Shown: positions 7,120 through 13,895 of the stretch, in pieces | Layout: the number at the start of each line of letters is the position of its first letter | How positions within the stretch are numbered: position 1 is the stretch's first letter | DNA from: Patescibacteria group bacterium UBA6023 | GTDB taxonomy: Bacteria; Patescibacteriota; Minisyncoccia; Phycocordibacterales; UBA6899 | Reading direction: 5' to 3' | Assembly (NCBI GenBank): GCA_002429425.1 | Contig: DIZR01000083.1 | Coordinates: forward strand, 4,149 to 18,043 | Length of the DNA stretch: 13,895 nucleotides | Position numbers and translations under genes: made by a program | The notes under the pieces: model-generated | Told to the model about the DNA's origin: nothing | Database searches by the model: none | What the model saw: the letters and a program-made list of their open reading frames with translations, nothing else

Positions 7120-7606
7120 ACTTCTTAACATAGCAGCATTTGGGGTTCCGGCACTTGCGCTTGTGACACTCGGAGCTTCAGTGGCGTATGCTGCCGAAAC
7201 ATCTCCTGCAAAAAACCCGATTTCCACACACATGACACACCGAACATTAACTGATGCGCAGAAGATTGCCATTAAGCAGGCAAAAACTTTACGTAAAGCA
7301 GGAAAAACTGCCGAGGCAGCCATACTCCTAAAGCAAGCAGGACTTTCAGGGTTTGGAAATAATCATAGAGAAGGAGTTTTTTCAATGAGAATGAATAGAA
7401 ATAGACATCAAGGACATGAGGGGCGTGATGGAGTATTCAGGAATATCCCTGCGCACACTGCGATTGAAGCCAATGATTTCGTTGCATGGAAGACTGCGAT
7501 GAAGGACTTCCCAAATCAAGCCGTACTCACGCAAGACCTTTTCGATAAAATGGTTAAGGTTGAAACACTTCAGCACGAGATTCATACTACACTTGGTCAA
7601 AAATAA
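7106..7606 (+). CDS. Small exported helical protein of the sigma cassette
   Basis: The protein has 166 residues. Residues 1-29 form a signal peptide with an AYA-A cleavage site. The mature part has a helical segment starting LTDAQKIAIKQAKTLRKAGK (48-67). A Met/His/Arg/Asn-rich linker follows (about 85-109, including FSMRMNRNRHQGHEGRDG), then a second helical region (AIEANDFVAWKTAM, 119-132, on to the end). The helix with an LTxxQ-like motif loosely recalls Spy/CpxP periplasmic stress proteins, and the Met/His-rich linker could bind metal; both are comparisons, not assignments. It starts inside the end of the membrane-protein gene (14-base overlap), has no Shine-Dalgarno site, and is followed at once by a terminator. 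A reasonable guess is an output or feedback sensor of the sigma/anti-sigma pair. The family is not named here. Confidence 0.8.
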   Translation: MKHNKLLNIAAFGVPALALVTLGASVAYAAETSPAKNPISTHMTHRTLTDAQKIAIKQAKTLRKAGKTAEAAILLKQAGLSGFGNNHREGVFSMRMNRNRHQGHEGRDGVFRNIPAHTAIEANDFVAWKTAMKDFPNQAVLTQDLFDKMVKVETLQHEIHTTLGQK

Positions 7607-7619
7607 TTTTTTCAAAAAG

Positions 7620-7640
7620 ATCCGCCACGGCGGATTTTTT
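7620..7640 (+). terminator. Intrinsic terminator of the sigma cassette
   Basis: ATCCGC (7620-7625) pairs with GCGGAT (7630-7635) around a CACG loop, followed by a T6 run (7635-7640) and preceded by A5. The stem begins 14 bases after the stop codon of the small exported protein. The flanking A and T runs also make it a possible weak terminator in the other direction. Confidence 0.85.
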
Positions 7641-7899
7641 GTAGAAAAAAGACGATGCAGAAGCTACACTCCGGCAATTTTCCATAAAACCCCCGAAGCG
7701 GAGGCGATTGTAAAAGATGTACTGCAAAAATAAATCCCGCCCGCTACGCATTCTATTGCTTTGGAAGTGGTCGTATGTGAACGTATCGCCTAACTCTGTG
7801 TTGCACGCGAAACAAAGGGTCTCACGCGTGTGATTCCTTTGGTAGGCATGATACTAAGCGCGCAGTGAGTTTTTTGATGGAGATTTTCTGGTCATAATT
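7641..7899. other. Intergenic region before the glucan synthase gene, no confident gene
   Basis: No ORF with a credible start is visible. Three structures can be seen. First, CCTCCG-CTT-CGGGGG followed by TTTT reads on the minus strand (plus-strand 7690-7704) as a terminator-like hairpin with one G-T pair; no minus-strand gene needs it. Second, an inverted repeat lies at 7813-7841 (listed separately). Third, a frame open from TTG 7593 through the terminator to TAA 7731 ends in protein-like sequence (TPEAEAIVKDVLQK), but it has no good start. The rest shows nothing I can name. Confidence 0.5.
7813..7841. repeat. Inverted repeat with a central palindrome, possible operator
   Basis: CAAAGG (7813-7818) and CCTTTG (7836-7841) are exact inverted copies. 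They enclose CACGCGTG (7823-7830), a perfect 8-base palindrome. The whole lies about 60-90 bases upstream of the glucan synthase promoter. It could be a protein-binding site or an RNA hairpin; chance is also possible at this size. Confidence 0.3.
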
Positions 7900-7908
7900 T
7901 GGTATACT
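7900..7908 (+). promoter_or_regulatory. Extended -10 promoter of the glucan synthase gene
   Basis: TGGTATACT reads as TG-n-TATACT and ends 6 bases before ATG 7915, the same hexamer and spacing as at 1561-1569. No -35 hexamer is visible at the usual distance. The six bases between (TTTTTC) contain no ribosome binding site, so a leaderless mRNA is predicted. Confidence 0.55.
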
Positions 7909-7914
7909 TTTTTC

Positions 7915-10900
7915 ATGGGAAAACTTCCTGCACAGGACCAACCAAGTGTGGTCGGGAGAGGAGTTGACCGCTCATTGTTGCGTATCCTTGAACGTCTCGC
8001 AAAAAACCTTGCAGCATCGACACAGATTTCTTTTGATGAGCATCGGGTGTTTTTGTTTGCGCAAAAAGCAAATATGTCGACCGCGCGGACACGTCTTGCG
8101 TATCGCAAGCTTGTTAAAAATCTCAATGAGCGTACGCAGGTTAATCAGGGAGTCGAAGTTCTCCTTGATAATTTTTATATTGTCGAAGGTGCGCTCACGG
8201 AACTTCATTCAAGTTGGAAACGAAAAATAACACTCCGCATTCCCCAGTCGGTTGATGCTAATGGAGAAAAATACCCGCGCGCATATATTATTGCGCGCGC
8301 ACTGATAAAAGAAACGGATGCACGTATTGAGCGGGAAATGATAGTTGAATTTTTGAAGGCGTATCAAAAAGGTGCGCCTCTTTCGGTGCGTGAATTGAAT
8401 ATTTTTCCGGACATGCTTCGCTTTGTGTTGATCGAGGAGCTATTACGTCTCATTGAGGCGAATCTTTCTTCGTTGAACGAAATGTCGGAAGCAGATCGGT
8501 GGTATATGCAAATGATCAACGCTGCACACCACAAAGATGCATTACTTCGCCTCAAAAAACTTACCATCAACCTCTCCCGTACGTATGCAATTATCCCACA
8601 ATCGTTTGGACTTCATTTGTTGCATCGATTGGCACAGACAGGGAAAGAAGGTGACCTGCGCTTGGTTAACAAGTGGCTTAAACTTTCGCTTTCAAAACAG
8701 GGAGTAAGTGCAACACAGCTTGCAACGATAAGTACACGTACCGAGCGTACGCAAACGAACACCATACTGAATACCATTGCAAGTCTTCGTTATCTTGCCC
8801 AGGTGCGATGGGATAAAATATCTCTTGAGTTGAATATGGTTGATGCGGTGTTACGCAAGGATGCGACTGGAACATTTTTGTTACTGACTGATGAAACACG
8901 ATCCCAGTATCAGCAAACGATCGCGCGTATCGCAGATGGTACCGGTTCGCATGATATTGAAGTTGCTCGTGAAGCATTGCGCCTTGCACGACAGTTTTCT
9001 GAGTCTTCAGATGGTGAAGCAAAGCGTTCACAGCATGTGGGGTATTTTCTTGTTGATAAGGGAGTTTTTGAACTTGAGCAAGCTCTCGGGTATTCACCGA
9101 CCATAATTGAAAAAGTTCGTACGTATATTCTCAAGCACGCCACGAACATATACTTGGGATTTATAGGTGTCGTAACGATGGTTGCGAGTATAATTCTTTT
9201 TATGGAAAGTGGCACAATGAAGCTCTCTATTCCTGCGTTCCTTGTGATGTTCATTGTGGCACTTGTTCTGACCTCCGAAATCGCCGTTGCCATTGCGCAT
9301 TTTTTGTTAACACGAATATTGAAACCAAAACCACTTCCTGCTATTGATCTGGCTTCGGGAGTCGAAGCATCACGAAGGACGATCGTGGTCATACCATCGA
9401 TGTTTCGCAATGAGGCATCTGCAAAAAAAGTACTTCGTAGAATGGAGACGAATTTTGTTGCAAATAATGATCCTGATATTTTTTATGCATTATTGATGGA
9501 TTTTAGTGATGCCTCTTTTGAGCATATGCCCGATGATATGGAACGCAGACGGGAGATTGTTGAGGGTGTTGCGAGGCTTAATGAACGATATCCGACAACA
9601 CCAGCGCGTTTCGCATTATTTTACCGTGAACGAAAGTGGAATTCTTCTGAAAAAGTATTTATGGGATGGGAACGTAAACGTGGAAAATTACGTGAGTTCA
9701 ATCAACTATTGCGTGGAAAAAAGGAGACATCATATGCCGAAGGGTCAAACGTGCTTGCCCAAGAATATGGATATGTTCGATATATTATTACACTTGATGA
9801 GGATACTGAACTTGTTCGCGATGGAGCTCTGTCACTTATTGGGACAATTGATCACCCTCTCAATCGCCCTGTACTTGACTCTGCGCGCAGGGTGGTGGTT
9901 GAAGGTTACGGAATTGTTCAGCCACGCACAGCACTGCGTTTTCATGAAGGAAATACGTCCACATTTGCGCATTTGTTCGGAAGCTTTCCCGGAATTGATG
10001 CATATTCCTCATTTGTTTCAGATCTTCATCAAGATCTCTTTGGGGAAGCAATATTTCATGGAAAAGGAATTTATGACATCGATACCGTTGAGGAGACGAT
10101 GATGGGGCGTATCCCCGAAAACACAGTACTTTCGCATGATCTTCTTGAGGGCCTTTATGCGCGCGTTGGTATTGCAAGTGGCGCGCATATATTCGAAGGA
10201 TTTCCGTCAAACTATCGTGAGTATATGCAACGACTTCATCGTTGGATTCGGGGTGACTGGCAGATTATCGGGTGGATATTCGGAGTACGTGGTGTTGTAT
10301 TGTCCCCAATCGCTCATTATCGCATTTTTGATAATCTGCGACGTAGCTTACTTCCCGTCGCAGCGTCACTCGCGGTATTATTTTCTGCTTTTTCTCCTGC
10401 GGAGGTTTCAATCTGGACTATCGTAGTGCTTCCTGCACTTGGTTCAGGACAGCTTGTTTCTGCGATATTGAATATCACGGAACGGACGGTAGATTGGCGC
10501 AATCCCACAAGTATGTTTGCGCGTCTTGAGTTGATGGTTGTTAGTTTTGGAATTGCACTTGCAAAAACATTTCTCCTTAGTGTATTCGTACTACATAATG
10601 CGCTCGTTACTGCTGATGCAATCGTGCGCAGTATGTGGCGACTTTTTGTGTCCAAGCAAAAACTCCTTCAGTGGCAGACGGCATATGAAGCCGCTGCCGA
10701 TAAGAATGCTTCAGTGTACGGATTCGTGTTGTTCATGTGGGTGAGCATTACGTTGTCACTTTTCTCTGCGTATCTCGAATTTCAGGGTGGACAACCCGGA
10801 AACGCGCTTGCGTGGATGGTGTTATGGATTTTGGCACCCCTCTTTGCGTCGCTGATTAGTATTCGTCATAAAAATATTGTCACATTTTCAAAAAAGGAAC

Positions 10901-13895
10901 GACGTTATTTACAAAAGGTTGCAGCTCGGACATATTGGTTTTTTCTTGATCTTGCAACCAAAGATGAACAATGGCTTATGCCCGACCATTTGCAGGAAGA
11001 ACCAATCAATAAAAGACATTCCCATGGACTTGGCATCTCACCAACAAATCTTGGGATGTACCTCCTTTCACTTTCCAGTGCAAAAATGCTGGGGTTCTCA
11101 TCGGTATCAGATTATTGCGAGCGGATCACGCGCGCATTTGCAAGTATAGATAAAATCGAGCGTTATCGCGGACATTTTTTTAACTGGTATGAATTAAAAG
11201 GTCTATCTCCACTTTCTCCTCGGTATGTTTCGAGTGTTGACAGTGCAAATCTTGCGCTGTCTTTACATGCAGTGCGCGGAGGGCTTTATGATGCATGTCG
11301 AGTACCGATTGTCGATGTGAGTACATTTGAGGGGCTCAGTGTGCAGCTTGCGGTTTTACTTGAGTCATGTGAGCTCATGGATACGAGAACTACCGAACGA
11401 AGTGAGCGAAAGTTGCTTGATGAAGTGAAGAGTGCGGTCAGTGAATCATTGGAGCTTGTGCAAAAGGCAATATCCAAAGGAGTGACACCTCGTCGGTGCG
11501 ACCTTGTGCTGAGTGGGGTCATTCATCATGCCGTTCAGACGAGCAATGCACTTGAAACATTACGACTCGAGGGTAAGAGTGAGCGTTTTGACGAAATATT
11601 TCTTGCAGCAAGGCATGTTGAATCTGCCGTGGCGACATATCGCAGCAATATTTCACAATACTTTAGTCATGCAATGGTTCCCGCCGCTTCCTCGGTTGCC
11701 AATAGTGTAAAACTCCATGCATTGTATTTGAAAATCTCATCAATACTTCAGCGGGTACCGAGCATTAATGATATAGCGGAGGGGAATGTTCGCAAACATA
11801 TTAAGCGTGTGGGTATGGAGGAGGCGATTGATCTTTCAGAACTTGCTCCACCCGAAAAGGAGCGAGCGCGGATGTGGTATGGAGAGGTACTTGAGCGACT
11901 TTCTGAGTCTGAAAAGAATGCACAAGAAACACGATCGTCGCTTATGAGTGTGGCAGAGAGGTCGCAAAAATATATAAAAGAAATGGATTTTACTTTTCTA
12001 TACAATGAAGAGCGCGCACTTTTTCATATCGGGTATAACAGCACCACTGGGAATATGGATGAAGCATTTTACGATCTACTTGCCTCGGAGGCAAATTCTG
12101 CGAGTATCGTTGGTATTGCAAAACGCGATGTTCCTCAGAAACACTGGGAGTATCTTGGAAGAAAATTGATCAAAAGTGGTAAGGGGGATACATTGGTTGC
12201 ATCATGGGCAGGTTCACTTTTTGAATATTTGGGGACGCTTGTATATTTTGATGTGCCACACGAAAGTTTTTGGGGTATTTCCGCTCAGCGTGCCATTGCC
12301 GCTCATCGGTATTTTGCAAAACAATATCATATCCCGTGGGGAATGGGTGAGTCCGCTTCATCCAGGCAAGATGTGGCGCAAAATTACCATTATCAAGCAT
12401 TTGGCGAACCCTCCCTTGGTTATAAACGCGACCTCTCTGAGTCGATCGTTGTTGCGCCGTATACAACGGCGTTGGCACTTTCGCTTGCACCTCGTGAAGC
12501 GCTCGCAAATTTTGCTCACTTGGCCAAGGTTGGGGGTTATGGACGTTATGGTTTTTATGATGCGGTCGACTTTACCGCAAAGAAGAGAAATCGTGAACAA
12601 CCCGGTGTGCCGGCACGTATCTACTATGCTCATCATCAGGGATTCATTCTTGCATCGATCGCCAATGTTCTTACTCATGGGTGGGTAAGAAATATGGTTG
12701 CCACTGAACCCGAAATGGAAGTTTCAACACAGCTTTTTGAGGAACGAATGCCTGAGGGTGTACTTTCAAAGAAGATGAGTGTACTCGTACCGCAAGTAAA
12801 AAAAATTCGACGTGTTGTTTCTCGTACGATTGAAACTCCTCGTCAATATTTACCATGGCGAGCGAAAGAGGCGCTCTCAATTTTTATCTCAAGTGGTGAA
12901 TATCAAACACGAATCACAACAACTGGTGCGGGGAAAAGCCGTGTCGGTGATATAAATATCACTCGTGCATCAGGGGACATGCTCCGTGAGTCTATGGGAA
13001 CATTTTTTTATATATATGATTCCAAAAAACAAAAGTTGTGGTCTCCCACATTTATGCCAACCAAAGATGCCGGCGATAAGCACGCGGTTTCTGTGGGGGA
13101 ACAAGTTATTGTTTTTGATAAGACGGTGGGTGATATTCTTTCCTCACTTCTTGTTACCGCACTTCCCAATGATAAAGGGGAACTACGTGAACTTACGCTC
13201 ACCAACGTGGGTAATGCCGAAGTATCTCTTTCGTTCGGTGTGTGTGCCGAACTCTCCCTCGCGAGAAACTCAGAAGAGTATGCACATCCGAATTATGAAC
13301 ATTTATTCGTTGCGTCGAAAACACATTGGGGGGATCGCGCGATTACCGCGTCACGCCCGGACTCGCGCGATCGTACCCATCTTATTGCTGCAGGATTCCT
13401 TCTTGTGGCCGATGGAAAATTGGAGGAATGTTATGCGATACGGGAGAAGAGCATCTTTTTTGGATCTCCTCAAAATACGATGGTCCCACCTGCCGTAGTT
13501 GAACTTTCTCGTGCCAATCAAAAAGTTCCAGTTCATTCACTCGATAGTGTCGCGGCGTTTACGGGAAGGGTGCGACTTCGCCCTCATGAAACACGACGCA
13601 TTTCGCTCGTTGCGCTTGTGGGAAAATCGAAGGAGGATGTACTTTCGCGATTAAAATATTATCGAGATTATAGAAAATTGCACAACATAGCGAAAAATGC
13701 CGATCTTGAGAGTGGGCGGTTTTTGGATGAAATGGGAGTCACTTCTTCTCAAGCTGCGGTGTATCGAACACTTGGATCTCTTGCACTTGCTCGTGTGATG
13801 AAAAGTGGTGTTGCAACAGTACCTGAGGCTCGCCCGTGGGTGTCAGCATTGTGGAAAATGAGCATTTCCGGAACCCGCCCGATCCTCCTCCTCTT
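7915..13895 (+). CDS. Cyclic beta-1,2-glucan synthase, GT84 (partial, C-terminus beyond the window)
   Basis: There is one uninterrupted frame of 1993 residues to the right edge; family members have about 2800, so roughly the last 800 are missing. It polymerises glucose from UDP-glucose into beta-1,2-glucan, then cyclises it at the cytoplasmic membrane. Visible parts in order: an N-terminal domain with GAPLSVRELNIFPDML (153-168), typical of the family; two membrane segments (about 412-429, 437-465); a GT84 domain (about 489-800) with TLDEDTEL (Asp628, Asp630), QPR (669-671), LSHDLLEG (739-746) and RLHRWIRGDW (773-782); about five to six more helices (812-982); a glycoamylase-like cyclisation domain, the GH189 type (about 1035-1585), with GLGISPTNLGMYLL, RYVSSVDSANLA, SWAGSLFEYL, WGMGES and YYAHHQG; and the first part of the GH94 phosphorylase-like region, which tunes chain length (about 1650 on), ending near LWKMSISGTRPILLL. 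The GH94 catalytic domain lies outside. ATG 7915 directly follows an extended -10. Confidence 0.93.
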   Translation, partial: MGKLPAQDQPSVVGRGVDRSLLRILERLAKNLAASTQISFDEHRVFLFAQKANMSTARTRLAYRKLVKNLNERTQVNQGVEVLLDNFYIVEGALTELHSSWKRKITLRIPQSVDANGEKYPRAYIIARALIKETDARIEREMIVEFLKAYQKGAPLSVRELNIFPDMLRFVLIEELLRLIEANLSSLNEMSEADRWYMQMINAAHHKDALLRLKKLTINLSRTYAIIPQSFGLHLLHRLAQTGKEGDLRLVNKWLKLSLSKQGVSATQLATISTRTERTQTNTILNTIASLRYLAQVRWDKISLELNMVDAVLRKDATGTFLLLTDETRSQYQQTIARIADGTGSHDIEVAREALRLARQFSESSDGEAKRSQHVGYFLVDKGVFELEQALGYSPTIIEKVRTYILKHATNIYLGFIGVVTMVASIILFMESGTMKLSIPAFLVMFIVALVLTSEIAVAIAHFLLTRILKPKPLPAIDLASGVEASRRTIVVIPSMFRNEASAKKVLRRMETNFVANNDPDIFYALLMDFSDASFEHMPDDMERRREIVEGVARLNERYPTTPARFALFYRERKWNSSEKVFMGWERKRGKLREFNQLLRGKKETSYAEGSNVLAQEYGYVRYIITLDEDTELVRDGALSLIGTIDHPLNRPVLDSARRVVVEGYGIVQPRTALRFHEGNTSTFAHLFGSFPGIDAYSSFVSDLHQDLFGEAIFHGKGIYDIDTVEETMMGRIPENTVLSHDLLEGLYARVGIASGAHIFEGFPSNYREYMQRLHRWIRGDWQIIGWIFGVRGVVLSPIAHYRIFDNLRRSLLPVAASLAVLFSAFSPAEVSIWTIVVLPALGSGQLVSAILNITERTVDWRNPTSMFARLELMVVSFGIALAKTFLLSVFVLHNALVTADAIVRSMWRLFVSKQKLLQWQTAYEAAADKNASVYGFVLFMWVSITLSLFSAYLEFQGGQPGNALAWMVLWILAPLFASLISIRHKNIVTFSKKERRYLQKVAARTYWFFLDLATKDEQWLMPDHLQEEPINKRHSHGLGISPTNLGMYLLSLSSAKMLGFSSVSDYCERITRAFASIDKIERYRGHFFNWYELKGLSPLSPRYVSSVDSANLALSLHAVRGGLYDACRVPIVDVSTFEGLSVQLAVLLESCELMDTRTTERSERKLLDEVKSAVSESLELVQKAISKGVTPRRCDLVLSGVIHHAVQTSNALETLRLEGKSERFDEIFLAARHVESAVATYRSNISQYFSHAMVPAASSVANSVKLHALYLKISSILQRVPSINDIAEGNVRKHIKRVGMEEAIDLSELAPPEKERARMWYGEVLERLSESEKNAQETRSSLMSVAERSQKYIKEMDFTFLYNEERALFHIGYNSTTGNMDEAFYDLLASEANSASIVGIAKRDVPQKHWEYLGRKLIKSGKGDTLVASWAGSLFEYLGTLVYFDVPHESFWGISAQRAIAAHRYFAKQYHIPWGMGESASSRQDVAQNYHYQAFGEPSLGYKRDLSESIVVAPYTTALALSLAPREALANFAHLAKVGGYGRYGFYDAVDFTAKKRNREQPGVPARIYYAHHQGFILASIANVLTHGWVRNMVATEPEMEVSTQLFEERMPEGVLSKKMSVLVPQVKKIRRVVSRTIETPRQYLPWRAKEALSIFISSGEYQTRITTTGAGKSRVGDINITRASGDMLRESMGTFFYIYDSKKQKLWSPTFMPTKDAGDKHAVSVGEQVIVFDKTVGDILSSLLVTALPNDKGELRELTLTNVGNAEVSLSFGVCAELSLARNSEEYAHPNYEHLFVASKTHWGDRAITASRPDSRDRTHLIAAGFLLVADGKLEECYAIREKSIFFGSPQNTMVPPAVVELSRANQKVPVHSLDSVAAFTGRVRLRPHETRRISLVALVGKSKEDVLSRLKYYRDYRKLHNIAKNADLESGRFLDEMGVTSSQAAVYRTLGSLALARVMKSGVATVPEARPWVSALWKMSISGTRPILLL

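Noticed and set aside
7690..7704. Minus-strand terminator-like hairpin followed by TTTT
   Set aside because: No minus-strand gene lies to its right, the stem has a G-T pair and the T-run is short; noted only within the intergenic entry.
7593..7733. Open frame from TTG 7593 reading through the terminator hairpin and ending in TPEAEAIVKDVLQK
   Set aside because: It has no ATG or ribosome binding site, overlaps the end of the exported-protein gene, and its first half is just the translated terminator and A/T runs. The protein-like tail is too short to support a gene.
8910..9410. 166-codon minus-strand open frame opposite the glucan synthase gene
   Set aside because: It lies entirely antisense to the GT84-region coding sequence, with no recognisable motif and low-complexity Ser/Thr/Arg composition; it is a shadow of the real gene.
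1..13895. CRISPR arrays, tRNA/rRNA genes, insertion sequences, prophage or toxin-antitoxin genes
   Set aside because: No regularly spaced repeats, T-loop-like tRNA signatures, transposase motifs or paired small toxin-antitoxin genes could be seen by eye on either strand.

Overview
The window looks like a piece of a small-genome bacterial chromosome with moderate A+T content, probably from the Candidatus Patescibacteria (CPR), close to the Paceibacteria/Parcubacteria. This is an inference from gene style: a signal-peptide plus peptidoglycan-binding protein with a Cys/His-rich repeat region, a compact ECF sigma cassette ending in a small exported protein, and very short or absent mRNA leaders. 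TGA is used as a stop codon, so the standard bacterial code applies. All recognisable genes are on the + strand. I saw no tRNA, rRNA, CRISPR array, transposase or attachment site.

Layout, left to right. Positions 1-183 hold the possible C-terminal tail of a membrane protein. Positions 176-1351 encode an exported peptidoglycan-binding protein with six cysteine pairs. Positions 1364-1571 hold what looks like a small membrane-protein gene broken by one frameshift. Positions 1576-3927 encode a CtpE-like P-type cation ATPase. Positions 4014-4700 and 4702-5436 are two adjacent family-2 glycosyltransferases. A 200-base regulatory stretch follows, then a tightly packed three-gene cassette at 5637-7606: an ECF sigma factor, a three-helix membrane protein (probable anti-sigma factor) and a small exported protein. 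The cassette is closed by a good intrinsic terminator. After about 270 bases without a confident gene, a very large open frame starts at 7915 and runs off the right edge at 13895. It encodes the first 1993 residues of a cyclic beta-1,2-glucan synthase (GT84, glycoamylase-like cyclisation domain, start of the GH94 phosphorylase part). This gene is the largest object in the window.

Functional theme: nearly everything concerns the cell envelope. The proteins comprise a wall-anchored exported protein, a cation pump, sugar transferases, an envelope-type sigma/anti-sigma switch and a synthase that makes and exports a glucan. A shared regulatory feature ties the transcription units together. Four genes (176, 1576, 4014, 7915) have an extended -10 element (TGn followed by a TATAAT-like hexamer) ending only 6-12 bases before the ATG, with no good -35 and no Shine-Dalgarno site. 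This predicts leaderless or nearly leaderless transcripts. The ECF cassette differs: it has a longer upstream region and an AAGGA-like ribosome binding site.
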